Source of the DNA: Lachnospiraceae bacterium
GTDB taxonomy: Bacteria > Bacillota > Clostridia > Lachnospirales > Lachnospiraceae
Direction of reading: 5' to 3'
DNA: 64,000 bases
NCBI GenBank assembly: GCA_014804425.1
Contig: JAAUZV010000006.1
Span: 70,540 to 134,539 of the forward strand
The position numbers and the translations under genes are program-made. Under the pieces are notes generated by a model. It was not told where the DNA came from. It saw only the letters and a list, made by a program, of their open reading frames with translations, and made no database searches. This document shows, piece after piece, positions 44,987-54,079 of the stretch. Position 1 is the stretch's first letter. Every line of letters begins with the position of its first letter.

Positions 44987-45928
44987 CTAGGCAAGCCGCT
45001 CTCTGAAATACGCGATCGTTTTTTCAAGGCCTTCCTCAAGCGCGATCGTCGGCTCCCAATCCAGTTCTTTTTTTGCAAGCTCGATCACCGGCTTTCTCTG
45101 CTTCGGATCGTCCTGCGGCAGCGGCTGGAACACAAGCTTCGACTTCGAACCGGTCATGCGGATCACCAGATTGGCAAGCTCGAGCATCGTAAATTCGCCC
45201 GGATTTCCCAGATTCACCGGTCCGGTAAAGCCGTCCCTGCTGTTCATCATGCGGATCATGCCCTCCACCAGATCGTCCACATAGCAGAAGCTTCTCGTCT
45301 GAGAGCCGTCCCCATAGATGGTAATGTCCTCCCCTTTCAGCGCCTGTACGATAAAATTCGACACGACTCTGCCGTCATTGACTGCCATGCGCGGTCCGTA
45401 GGTATTAAAAATACGGATGACCTTAATGTCCACGCCATGTTGTCTGTGATAATCAAAAAATAATGTTTCCGCCATGCGTTTTCCCTCGTCATAGCAGGAA
45501 CGCGTGCCGATCGGATTCACACAGCCGCGGTAATCCTCCGGCTGCGGATGGATCTCCGGATCTCCGTACACCTCGCTGGTGCTCGCCTGCAATACCCTTG
45601 CATGGCAGCGCTTTGCAAGTCCAAGGCTGTGCAGCGCGCCCATGACGCTTGTCTTCCCCGTCTTGATCGGGTCATACTGATAATGGATCGGGCTTGCCGG
45701 GCAGGCAAGGTTATAGATCTGATCCACCTCCACATAATAAGGCTCAATAATATCATAGCGCATAAACTCAAAATACGGATGATCCATCAAATGGCGGATA
45801 TTATCTTTTCTCCCCGTAAACAGATTGTCCACGCAGACAACATCATTTTCCTGCTCTAACAGTCTCTCGCAAAGGTGCGAGCCGATAAAACCGGCCCCTC
45901 CGGTCACTACAATTCTCTTTTTCTCCAT
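44987..45928 (-). CDS. UDP-glucuronate decarboxylase-type SDR (UXS)
   Basis: 313 residues from the ATG at 45928 ([20 protein letters not shown]), after [16 protein letters not shown] binds [22 protein letters not shown] is the UXS signature, STSEVYGDP gives the active-site acid and Ser region, SCYDEGKR the YxxxK pair, and [10 protein letters not shown] is typical. It should convert UDP-glucuronate to UDP-xylose. A use in envelope glycan synthesis is likely; the adjoining methyltransferase and nucleotidyltransferase could belong to the same path, but this is not shown. Confidence 0.9.
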   Translation of the reverse strand: MEKKRIVVTGGAGFIGSHLCERLLEQENDVVCVDNLFTGRKDNIRHLMDHPYFEFMRYDIIEPYYVEVDQIYNLACPASPIHYQYDPIKTGKTSVMGALHSLGLAKRCHARVLQASTSEVYGDPEIHPQPEDYRGCVNPIGTRSCYDEGKRMAETLFFDYHRQHGVDIKVIRIFNTYGPRMAVNDGRVVSNFIVQALKGEDITIYGDGSQTRSFCYVDDLVEGMIRMMNSRDGFTGPVNLGNPGEFTMLELANLVIRMTGSKSKLVFQPLPQDDPKQRKPVIELAKKELDWEPTIALEEGLEKTIAYFRERLA

Positions 45929-45993
45929 CTTGACCTTCCTCTCATTCTGCGGCGGACGACGCCCGCTGCCCAATTATTTTTCTTCGGATCATT

Positions 45994-46998
45994 CTACTTA
46001 TTCTCATTATTTCTATGTTTTTGCGCGCTATACTTGATGATCAGAATTTCCACGCTCATCACATCATTCATTTTTCCCGTTTTCACTTTCTCCTCGTAGG
46101 AAACGCATTCCTCCAGCGCCGCACGCAGCTCCGCCGCCGTAAAACCCGCCGCCTGCGCCACATATTTGCCCGCAATAAAGGGCGGCAGCCCCACTTTTGC
46201 GCCGATCTGCTTATTGTCCGCTCCCTTGCGCTTCAATTCCTTCACCTGCAGCAGCAGGTTAAACTGTCTGGCGATCAAAAACAAGATCCGCATCGGCGGC
46301 TCCTTTAACGTCAAAAGATCATAGTAAAGATCCAGCGCTTTTTTCTGCTTTCGCTCGGCGATCGCACCGATCATGTCAAAAATCCGGCTTGTCACCCTTG
46401 TCGTGCAGACCGCCTCAACGTCCTCGTCCGTGATCACATCGCGCCCCATCGTATAGCAGACGAGCTTCTCTAACTCCCGTGCGATATTTTCCATGTCCGT
46501 TCCGGTCTTTTCCATGAAAAGAAGAAGCGTCTGCCTCGTAATGCTGCGGTTTTCTTTTTTCAACAGGGACAGAATCCACTTCGTCAGCGTTTCCTCATCC
46601 TGCTGCGCAAATTCGACCGCGCGCCCTTTCTCCTTTGCCGCCTTGTACAGCTTGCTGCGCTTATCGACCTCCTGCTCGGTAAAGATCATGACTGTGCTCT
46701 CCGGCATTCCCGGCAGATAGCCCGCAAGCTCCTCGCCGTTTTTTTTGAACAGTCCGCTGCCGTTTATCACGATTACCCTGTGCTCGGCAAAAAACGGCAT
46801 GGTCTCCGCGAGATCAATGATCTCCCTGACGGGCACGTCCGCGTTTTCATAAACGTTCACGTTGACGGTATCCCCCTCCGGAAGCAGCGCATCCAAAAGC
46901 TTATGCCGATACTGGTTTTTCAGATAGGCTTCCTCGCCGAATAACAGATAAACCGATTTGAAATTTTGTGTCTTGATGTCTTCTAAGATCGTGCGCAT
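45994..46998 (-). CDS. holA: DNA polymerase III subunit delta
   Basis: 334 residues from the ATG at 46998 (MRTILEDIKTQNFKSVYLLF), near GGGG. Start and fold match HolA: YLLFGEEAYLKNQYR, then the AAA+ like core and the C-terminal LIARQFNLLLQVKELKRKGA segment. It opens the beta clamp in the replication clamp loader. It follows comEC as in many Firmicutes. Confidence 0.93.
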   Translation of the reverse strand: MRTILEDIKTQNFKSVYLLFGEEAYLKNQYRHKLLDALLPEGDTVNVNVYENADVPVREIIDLAETMPFFAEHRVIVINGSGLFKKNGEELAGYLPGMPESTVMIFTEQEVDKRSKLYKAAKEKGRAVEFAQQDEETLTKWILSLLKKENRSITRQTLLLFMEKTGTDMENIARELEKLVCYTMGRDVITDEDVEAVCTTRVTSRIFDMIGAIAERKQKKALDLYYDLLTLKEPPMRILFLIARQFNLLLQVKELKRKGADNKQIGAKVGLPPFIAGKYVAQAAGFTAAELRAALEECVSYEEKVKTGKMNDVMSVEILIIKYSAQKHRNNENK

Positions 46999-47109
46999 GC
47001 CGACAGTCCCCGTTGGTTTATTAGATGATAAGACTATAGCATCTGCCGCAAGCCTGCGCAAGTGGTTTTTCGACATATAGGACACATGCCGCCTTGCTTC
47101 CCTGTTTCC

Positions 47110-49575
47110 TTAATTCTCTCCGCAAAGAAATGTCTTCACCCGCATTCCCTTCCCGTCTACCCGGATTGTGATCGCGCCGCACTCCGGCGTCTGAAAGCTG
47201 TCGCATCCCTGCTCATAAAGACGCGCAAGCGTCTCCTCATGCGGATGTCCGTAGGAATTATCCACGCCCGCCGATATGAGGGCGATACGCGGGCTGACAA
47301 GCTTCAGGAATTCCTCCGATGTGGAATATCTTGAACCGTGGTGCGCCGCCTTCAACAGCTCGATCGTATCCTGCGGCATATCGGCATCCATGACACGAAT
47401 GGCCGCAAGAGACGCCTGCACGTCGGCATCCCCCATGAACAATGCCTGAAAGTCCCCGTAATCCAGCCGGAGGATGAGGGAGCACGCGTTTCGATCCCCC
47501 GTCCTTCCCGTCTCATCCGACGGTCCAAGGCATGTCAGACGGCAGTCACCCCATGCGTAAACCTCCCCCGTCCGCATAAAATACAACGGCACCCGCGCCT
47601 CCTCCGCCGCCGCAAGCAGTTTTTCATACGCTTCATCCCGCGGGATCTCCTGCCCGACTACGATCTGTCCCACTTTGATGTGTTCCGTCCCCATTGCCTC
47701 CAGCAAATCGTAAACCGCGCTGACATGGTCATTGTCAAGGTGTGACAGAAAAACCGCATCCAGCTCGTAAATCCCCCGATACTTTAAGAACGGCATCAGC
47801 CTGTTTTCAAACAGACCTCTCTGATCGCTGCTCCCGCAGTCCACCAAAATCGCGTGGCCCGGGCTCTGTTCCATGCAGATGCCGTCTCCCTGTCCCACAT
47901 CGAGCATCGTGATCGTCAGTCCCCGTTTTACGGGGACAAGCAGCAGAAACAACGCCAGCACAAGCCATCCCATGCCGAGAAAACCGCGCAGCCGCGTCCC
48001 GCAGCCGTTCCCCTTCCGCGCGCCCCTCGTTTTTCCTCCGACATTCTCCTTTCGAACGCCGCCGGCTTTTTGTCTGCCACCCGCTTTTCTCCGTCCTTCT
48101 GTCTTCCTCCTGCACAGCTCCACCCAGCCAATGAGTCCGACGAGCATCGCCGCATACGCCGCGAGCCGAATATTCTGCGGTCTGCCGCGCAGCAGATTCC
48201 CCGGAATGGTACTGATCAGCCTGCTGCCGCGCTCATAAAAGGAAAGAATCATCCTGCAGCAACATGCTGCCGCATATGCCGCTGCATTCGCAATACCGCC
48301 CACAAACCGAAGCACGCTTTCCGCCGCTGCAAGCAGCATACCCCCGACCGTCTCCCCCGCCGAAGCACCCGCCGCTGACAAGAGCTGTACGCCCATCGCG
48401 CATCCGTCCGCCGCCATAGCGGAAAACACCAAAAGAAAGCCCGCGGGAAGCAGCACGGACACGCTCGGCAGCACGAGCAGATTCAAAAACACTCCGTACA
48501 CCGCATACTCATATTGATGGACAAGCAGGATCGGTAACGTCGTAAACGAAACGGCAAGACAGGAAAGAAATGCCCTGACAGGTTTAGGAATCCTGCTCCT
48601 TTTCCATGACAGGCAGTAGGTACAGAGCTCTATGAGCGCGGGCGCTAACCATGCGATTCCCGCGACGGCGCCGAAAGAGAGCTGAAAAGCGGCGGTCACG
48701 ATCAGACGCGGATTTCTAAGGAGCTGCACCGCCATGGAAACGGCGAGCGCCGTTTTCATATCATTGGTACGTCTGACGCGCTCCGCATTGATGCCGATCA
48801 TAAACATGACGGACGCGCGCAGCGTGGATGTGCCCATGCCCGTCATCACACCGTAGCTTATTAAAAAAGCACAGCACAGCGCCATGGAGACGCGAAGCGG
48901 CATTCCCACCCGTTTCAACACCCGGTACAGCAATGCGCCCAGCAGGGAAATGTGCAGTCCCGAGATCGCAAGGATATGCGCAATCCCGCTTTGCCCGTAC
49001 AAGCTGCGGATTCCGTCATCCAGAGAGGTCTTATCGCCGAGCAGCATGGCGATAAGTACTCCGGCCTCCCGCTCGGGCACATAGTTTGCGAGCAATGCAC
49101 CCGCATACTGCCGCAGCCCAAAAAGCGCCGCCTGAAACGGCGTACGGCTCTTTGATGCAGAAAGCAGCCGTGCGTTTTTCAGACAAAACGTAACGCCCTG
49201 TGTCCAATAATAGCGCGCAGCGTCAAATTCTCCGGGATTACGTGCGGAAGAAAAAGCATCGGCCGTTCCCTCCACGCAGACCACGCTCCCGATCTGCGGA
49301 ACCGTCGTTTTTTCACAATAACAGATACAGAAATCTTTCAGGGTACTTCCGGGCAGAACAGTCCCGGTTTCCGTGCCGGATACGGCGATCTTTTTGAGCC
49401 ACAGTACCGTCTGATCTTCATCACTGCGGCATTGGTATACCTGCCCCGATAAGCGCACGCGCTCCCCGCGCACCGCCGCGCCCTGCGATGTTCCCGTCTC
49501 CGGTAAAGACAGGTGCACGCATAGCGCGACTGCTGCCGCAAACAGCAGGCATACCATACATAATGGTCTTTTCAT
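47110..49575 (-). CDS. comEC: DNA internalisation protein ComEC/Rec2
   Basis: 821 residues. N-terminal membrane/OB region (DUF4131-like), then the multi-span competence domain (YGQSGIAHILAISGLHISLL, VSMALCCAFLISYGVMTGMG), and a C-terminal MBL domain (MLDVGQGDGICMEQSPGHAI, FLSHLDNDHVSAVYDLL, LKAAHHGSRYSTSEEFL). It forms the membrane channel for single-stranded DNA in natural transformation. Between the last helices and the MBL domain lies a basic stretch of about 45 residues rich in R, K and G (about 505-550), not usual for the family. A comEA-like gene lies 3.9 kb upstream in the same direction. Confidence 0.95.
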   Translation of the reverse strand: MKRPLCMVCLLFAAAVALCVHLSLPETGTSQGAAVRGERVRLSGQVYQCRSDEDQTVLWLKKIAVSGTETGTVLPGSTLKDFCICYCEKTTVPQIGSVVCVEGTADAFSSARNPGEFDAARYYWTQGVTFCLKNARLLSASKSRTPFQAALFGLRQYAGALLANYVPEREAGVLIAMLLGDKTSLDDGIRSLYGQSGIAHILAISGLHISLLGALLYRVLKRVGMPLRVSMALCCAFLISYGVMTGMGTSTLRASVMFMIGINAERVRRTNDMKTALAVSMAVQLLRNPRLIVTAAFQLSFGAVAGIAWLAPALIELCTYCLSWKRSRIPKPVRAFLSCLAVSFTTLPILLVHQYEYAVYGVFLNLLVLPSVSVLLPAGFLLVFSAMAADGCAMGVQLLSAAGASAGETVGGMLLAAAESVLRFVGGIANAAAYAAACCCRMILSFYERGSRLISTIPGNLLRGRPQNIRLAAYAAMLVGLIGWVELCRRKTEGRRKAGGRQKAGGVRKENVGGKTRGARKGNGCGTRLRGFLGMGWLVLALFLLLVPVKRGLTITMLDVGQGDGICMEQSPGHAILVDCGSSDQRGLFENRLMPFLKYRGIYELDAVFLSHLDNDHVSAVYDLLEAMGTEHIKVGQIVVGQEIPRDEAYEKLLAAAEEARVPLYFMRTGEVYAWGDCRLTCLGPSDETGRTGDRNACSLILRLDYGDFQALFMGDADVQASLAAIRVMDADMPQDTIELLKAAHHGSRYSTSEEFLKLVSPRIALISAGVDNSYGHPHEETLARLYEQGCDSFQTPECGAITIRVDGKGMRVKTFLCGEN

Positions 49576-49585
49576 AAGCAGATCG

Positions 49586-50512
49586 TTATTTTTCGATCAG
49601 CTCCAAATTTCTCTCAAACAGGGTGTTCAGACTGATTTTTTCGCGATACATCAGATCCGTCTCTCCCTCCACCATGAGCTGCACCTGGTTGATGCCCCCG
49701 ATCTCAACCAGAGAATTGATGATGGAATAAATCGTGACCTCGGAGGTCACATTGTAGACCTGAGTCAGAAAGTTTTGGTCTAGGTTTACATAACATATTC
49801 CATCCTTGATGGAAACGGAGATGATCCCCGTCTCGGGATTCACGGTCGGACATACATCTCTTTTTTGCGGCCCCGCCAAAATCTGATCGACGACAATGCG
49901 CTCCAGCGCAATATTGCTGTTATACTCAACCTCACGCTTCTCGGAAACGAGCATGTCCCCCGCCTCGTTCGCAAAGTACAGCGTCAGCGTTGTCGTCTCA
50001 TAGGCATTGATCTCCGTGCCCGCATTGTCCACAAACATATCCGCCGTCAAAATGCCGAGCGGATTTCCCGCGGAATCGGTCAGCGGCTGTCCGTTGATCT
50101 GAAAGCTGACGCATGTCACGCCTTCTACCTGTGTCAGCGTTCGCACGATTGCCGCGCGGATCAACACCGCCGTCGTCGGTTTCATGTCAAGATAACGCTC
50201 ATCAAAATTGACGATGACCTGCTCTCCGCTCAAAACAACGGAATTTACGCCAAAGTCATAGTCGAGCGCCGCATGCATGGAAACATCTTCCGGCTTTTTC
50301 TGCATCATCGCGATCAGTCCCGACAGCTCATCCCTAATTTCTCCCTGCGTCACGGCAGTCTCCACCGCAAGCACCTTTGTCTCCTCACTATTCAAAAAAT
50401 AAACGCCGTACACGATCATATTTTCGTCGATTTCGGCATCCCGCCTGCCGCAGCCGCCCCCAAACAATAACACGAGGACAAGCGCTGCCGCCACAAGCCT
50501 TTTTCCCGTCAT
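49586..50512 (-). CDS. Lipoprotein with two GerMN domains
   Basis: 308 residues. Lipobox FGGGC (about residues 17-21) anchors it outside. Two GerMN-type domains follow: about 35-165 (IVYGVYFLNSEETKVLAVET ... VEGVTCVSFQINGQPL) and 170-300 (TLTLYFANEAGDMLVSEKRE ... GGINQVQLMVEGE). GerMN domains occur in spore germination/cortex protein GerM and in LpqB, which works with a two-component system. This gene follows a histidine kinase, so it may be a partner of that sensor. The kinase-regulator-lipoprotein order resembles mtrA-mtrB-lpqB of actinobacteria. Confidence 0.85.
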   Translation of the reverse strand: MTGKRLVAAALVLVLLFGGGCGRRDAEIDENMIVYGVYFLNSEETKVLAVETAVTQGEIRDELSGLIAMMQKKPEDVSMHAALDYDFGVNSVVLSGEQVIVNFDERYLDMKPTTAVLIRAAIVRTLTQVEGVTCVSFQINGQPLTDSAGNPLGILTADMFVDNAGTEINAYETTTLTLYFANEAGDMLVSEKREVEYNSNIALERIVVDQILAGPQKRDVCPTVNPETGIISVSIKDGICYVNLDQNFLTQVYNVTSEVTIYSIINSLVEIGGINQVQLMVEGETDLMYREKISLNTLFERNLELIEK

Positions 50513-50548
50513 AGCTACCCCCTGTTAATCCTCCATACTGCCAACAGC

Positions 50549-50568
50549 AAAACGAACTAGTTCGTTTT
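50549..50568. repeat. 20-bp perfect palindrome between histidine kinase and GerMN genes
   Basis: AAAACGAACTAGTTCGTTTT, a self-complementary sequence with no loop, in the 63 bases between the two genes. It could be a protein-binding site or, as RNA, a short stem with a T4 tail. It is not a LexA box, whose half-sites CGAAC/GTTCG need a 4-base gap. Confidence 0.6.
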
Positions 50569-50575
50569 AGCTCCG

Positions 50576-52048
50576 TTATTTTACATATATTAACGGTATC
50601 TTTACCGTAAATGTCGTTCCCTCGCCGACGGTGCTGACTGCCTTGATCGTCCCGCGATGCATCAGGACCGCGCTCCTTGTGATGGCAAGTCCTAAGCCCG
50701 TTCCGCCGATCTCCCGCGAATGCGACTTATCCACCCGGTAAAAGCGTTCATAAATATGATCCATGGACTCCTCGGGAATGCCGATGCCGGAATCCGAAAC
50801 CTCCACGGTAAAATACTGGTGATCCGCATCTAACAGCACCTTGACCCAGCCATGCTCGTTATTATATTTCACGGCATTTTCGACCAGATTCGAAATCGCC
50901 AGCGTCAGCTTGACCTCATCCACCTCGGCAATGACCGGACGGATGCATTCAAGCGTCATTTCCACATCCCGCTTGATGGCGATCGGACGCAGCCTCTTTA
51001 AGATCAATTCCAGCAGCGCATTGATGTCCGTCTGCGAAATATTTAAGTCCGCCTTCGTTTTATCCATTTTGACAAGTGAGAGAAGATCGTTGATGATCTT
51101 ATTTTCCCGGTCGATCTCATCCGCAATGTCCACCATAAATTCCCGGTACAGCTCCGCCGGCACGTCCTCCTGCATCAGGAGGGAATCCGCCAGCACCTTC
51201 ATAGACGCCATCGGCGTTTTCAATTCATGGGACACATTGGACACAAACTCGTCTCGTGACTCATCCAGTACGCGGATTCTGGCGTACAACTCGTTAAACG
51301 CATCGGAAATGCGCTCCGTCTCCAGGTACTCCGGCACAGAGATCTTCTCGTTGAAATGCCCCGCCTGCAGCTTTTGAATCTCGCTCGTCACATGGTGGAA
51401 CGGCCTTGTCACCAGATACGCGATGCCGCCCGCGACCCCGACGATCAGGATAAAAAGAGCAAGCTCGATCAGGACCGCATTCCGATTGAGAAGCTGCCAC
51501 GTCGTATGATTGCTCTCCGTCGATACGCTGATCAAAATGACGCCCTGTACCGTCTGCTGCGTGCCGGGCAGATCGGAATTTGTCTGCTCAACCGGAGCCG
51601 CGATCGGAATCGTCATTTCAATATAGTGATTTTTTTCATCATAATTGGTTGTGTTCTCGCCGTTGAAGCATTTGATGATTTCCTCGGAGATCATGATCTT
51701 TCCGACACTGAGTCCGTAGGTGTCCTTGATCACCTTAAAGTTCTGATCAACGATCAACACCCTTCCGTTATAGACCTCCGCTAACTGGGAAAGCTCCGCA
51801 TTGATGACCTCGGACGTGGAATCCTGAAGATATTTATAGGTCAGCAGATGGTTGGCCAGAATCCTCCCCTGCGTCTGCACATCAGAAATGCGCAGGGAGA
51901 CCGCCCGCTCCGTATAGGTCGCCAATATCCCGTAGCGTAGAAACAGACTGGGCAGACTGCCCACTAAAACAATGATCACAAATATACGCACCAAAAAGCT
52001 GCGCAATGGTTTGATTCCTGAAAGAAAGCTCTTGATTTTTTGAAGCAT
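50576..52048 (-). CDS. Membrane sensor histidine kinase
   Basis: 490 residues. Membrane helix 1 (about 16-40), an outside sensor domain (about 45-190), helix 2 (about 195-215), HAMP linker, HisKA with FVSNVSHELKTPMASMKVLA (phospho-His), and HATPase with NLVENAVKYN, DSGIGIPEES and GGTGLGLAI. It pairs with the response regulator 9 bases upstream. The closest general type is WalK/PhoR; it lacks a clear PAS domain. Confidence 0.93.
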   Translation of the reverse strand: MLQKIKSFLSGIKPLRSFLVRIFVIIVLVGSLPSLFLRYGILATYTERAVSLRISDVQTQGRILANHLLTYKYLQDSTSEVINAELSQLAEVYNGRVLIVDQNFKVIKDTYGLSVGKIMISEEIIKCFNGENTTNYDEKNHYIEMTIPIAAPVEQTNSDLPGTQQTVQGVILISVSTESNHTTWQLLNRNAVLIELALFILIVGVAGGIAYLVTRPFHHVTSEIQKLQAGHFNEKISVPEYLETERISDAFNELYARIRVLDESRDEFVSNVSHELKTPMASMKVLADSLLMQEDVPAELYREFMVDIADEIDRENKIINDLLSLVKMDKTKADLNISQTDINALLELILKRLRPIAIKRDVEMTLECIRPVIAEVDEVKLTLAISNLVENAVKYNNEHGWVKVLLDADHQYFTVEVSDSGIGIPEESMDHIYERFYRVDKSHSREIGGTGLGLAITRSAVLMHRGTIKAVSTVGEGTTFTVKIPLIYVK

Positions 52049-52057
52049 ACCCCCGCC

Positions 52058-52738
52058 TTATCCTTTGAAAAAATAACCGACGCCCCACTTGGTATGCACA
52101 TATTTCGGCTCGCTCGGATTCGTCTCGATCTTTTCCCGCAGCCTTCGGATATGAACGTCCACCGTGCGCACATCCCCCGGATAATCGGCGCCCCATACGA
52201 TCTTTAAGAGATTCTCGCGGCTGTATACCTTGTTCGGATTTAAGACGAGCAGCTCCAGCACGTCAAACTCCTTTGCCGTCAGGTTCATCTCCCTGCCCGC
52301 AATATATACGCGCCTTGATTCACAGTCAAGATTTAGCTCCCCGTATTCCACCGTTTTTGCCGTCTTCTCCTTCGCGCCCATGCGACGCATGATCGCCTTG
52401 ATGCGCGCTTTCACCTCCAGGATATTGAACGGCTTTGTGATATAATCATCCGCGCCGTACTCCAGCCCTAAGATCTTATCCATGTCGTCGCCCTTTGCCG
52501 TCAGCATGACGATCGGCACATTGGAAAAATCTCTGATCTGCTGGCAGACCTCAAAGCCGGTCAGCTTCGGCAGCATCACATCCAGCAAAATCATATCATA
52601 TTGTCCCGCGCGCGCCTTCTCTAACGCTTCCTCCCCGTCAAACGCGCTGTCTACCTCCATACCGTCCTGCTCTAAGCTAAAGCGGATCCCTTTCACGATC
52701 AGCTTTTCATCATCGACAACCAACACTTTCTTTCCCAT
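52058..52738 (-). CDS. OmpR/PhoB family response regulator
   Basis: 226 residues. Receiver domain with VVDDEK, phospho-acceptor Asp in LLDVMLPKLTGFEV and the switch Lys in YITKPF. The C-terminal winged helix ends TVDVHIRRLREKIETNPSEP. It should control genes with the adjoining kinase. It is 5 bases downstream of the comEA-like gene. Confidence 0.95.
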   Translation of the reverse strand: MGKKVLVVDDEKLIVKGIRFSLEQDGMEVDSAFDGEEALEKARAGQYDMILLDVMLPKLTGFEVCQQIRDFSNVPIVMLTAKGDDMDKILGLEYGADDYITKPFNILEVKARIKAIMRRMGAKEKTAKTVEYGELNLDCESRRVYIAGREMNLTAKEFDVLELLVLNPNKVYSRENLLKIVWGADYPGDVRTVDVHIRRLREKIETNPSEPKYVHTKWGVGYFFKG

Positions 52739-52743
52739 ATGCC

Positions 52744-53451
52744 CTACACCTTTATCATTTCTTTCAAACGGTCATAGACACCCTGCTTGATGCCGCTGAC
52801 CTCCATCAATTCCTCAATTGTCTCAAATCCGCCGTGCGTCTCGCGATAAGCGATGATCGCCTGCGCCCTCGTCTCACCGACGCCCGGAAGCGTCATGAGC
52901 TGTTCTTTTGTCGCACGGTTTAAGTCAATGCGTGTATCCCGGTTTTCCGGCTCTCCTCCGGTCTGGCCTTCCGTTCCGAAAGAAGGATTCTCCCCCGAAA
53001 TACCGTCCTGCGCTTCCTGTACGGTCGGGATGTAGACCTGCATCCCGTCATCCACTGTCTGCGCCTGATTCACCAGATGATCACAAGCGTCTGCACGCAG
53101 ACCGCCCGCAAGCACGATCACCTCATAGAGCCTGCTTCCCTCGGGCACTTCATAGACGCCCGGATAACGCACGGCGCCGCAAATATGTACATAGCATGAC
53201 GTTTTCGCGGTGTCATATGCCCCTGCATCCGCACCGGATTCCGAATCCTTATCCGTTTTCCCATCCGCGGTAATCCCCAATCCGCCGTTTTTCTCAAGAT
53301 CCGCCGCATCACCCGGACTTATGACATCTCCCGCCTCCGCATCCCGTGCCGTTTCATAAAAAATCCCGTCCTGCCTGCCGCAGCCCGGAAGCGCCCACAC
53401 ATACAGGAACGCCAGCACAAGCAACCATCCGATCGATTCTTTTTTCCGCAT
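52744..53451 (-). CDS. comEA: ComEA-like protein: lipobox, SLBB and helix-hairpin-helix domains
   Basis: 235 residues from the ATG at 53451 (MRKKESIGWLLVLAFLYVWA). A hydrophobic start with lipobox ALPGC (about 21-25) suggests a lipid anchor, whereas B. subtilis ComEA has a membrane helix. A linker rich in D, G, A and E follows. The SLBB domain is VHICGAVRYPGVYEVPEGSR ... VYIPT (about 88-148). The HhH domain is IDLNRATKEQLMTLPGVGET ... GVYDRLKEMI (about 172-234). It binds DNA at the surface for uptake through ComEC. Confidence 0.88.
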   Translation of the reverse strand: MRKKESIGWLLVLAFLYVWALPGCGRQDGIFYETARDAEAGDVISPGDAADLEKNGGLGITADGKTDKDSESGADAGAYDTAKTSCYVHICGAVRYPGVYEVPEGSRLYEVIVLAGGLRADACDHLVNQAQTVDDGMQVYIPTVQEAQDGISGENPSFGTEGQTGGEPENRDTRIDLNRATKEQLMTLPGVGETRAQAIIAYRETHGGFETIEELMEVSGIKQGVYDRLKEMIKV

Positions 53452-53481
53452 AAACTCATCACATATGATAACCGTGTAACT

Positions 53482-53510
53482 ATTGTATGCTATCTGATTT
53501 TGAAAAACAA
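53482..53510 (-). promoter_or_regulatory. Possible promoter of the comEA-to-holA run
   Basis: On the minus strand TTGTTT (53505-53510), 17 bases, TACAAT (53482-53487). It lies 31 bases upstream of the comEA-like start. The genes down to holA follow with short gaps, but I see only one candidate promoter. Confidence 0.45.
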
Positions 53511-53557
53511 GAGCGATTTTTGCATTTCGAAAACTTTTGATCGTAGCGGCGCACGAC

Positions 53558-53995
53558 TTACTTGGATTTCCACTCAAACAGGATCATCCCCGCGATCACG
53601 ACGAGCAGGCCAAGGAGCTTTCGCAGCTCAAACTCCGCTTTTTCCATGCCGAACAGACCGAACACCTCGATCAGATACGCCACCGCAACCTGCGTCGTCA
53701 CAATGAGCATCGCCGCAAAAGCGGGCCCTAACGCCGCCATGCTCTTGATCACGGTCAGTGTGATCAGCGCGCCGAGCACGCCGCCAAGCAGCATGTACTT
53801 CGGTTCCACTTTCAGCAGCGCGCCGAACGAACCTCGCTCCGTGATTCCCCATGCCGCAAGGCAGACGAGAAAGGCGGTGAACTGCACGAACGCATTCGTC
53901 GTCCATGTTCCCGCCGCCTTGGATACCTGTGTATTAAAAACGCCCTGCACGCTCATGAGCGCGCCGGAAAACATTGCAATCAAAAATCCGATCAT
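53558..53995 (-). CDS. DMT superfamily transporter, DUF606/YdcZ type
   Basis: 145 residues with about five membrane helices. IGFLIAMFSGALMSVQGVFN at the start and LLGGVLGALITLTVIKSMAA in the middle match the YdcZ/DUF606 family. Members are half-length drug/metabolite transporters that work as dimers. The substrate is unknown. The ATG at 53995 follows AAAAGGAG. Confidence 0.88.
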   Translation of the reverse strand: MIGFLIAMFSGALMSVQGVFNTQVSKAAGTWTTNAFVQFTAFLVCLAAWGITERGSFGALLKVEPKYMLLGGVLGALITLTVIKSMAALGPAFAAMLIVTTQVAVAYLIEVFGLFGMEKAEFELRKLLGLLVVIAGMILFEWKSK

Positions 53996-54079
53996 ATCAA
54001 ACTCCTTTTTGTCTCAAAAAAGTATCTGCCCTTTTTGAAAAGGATGTCCGCTGATCGGATTTTTTATTCATGCATTTCT

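Noticed and set aside
50549..50568. LexA/SOS box
   Set aside because: The CGAAC and GTTCG halves are separated by 2 bases, not the 4 of the Gram-positive SOS box.
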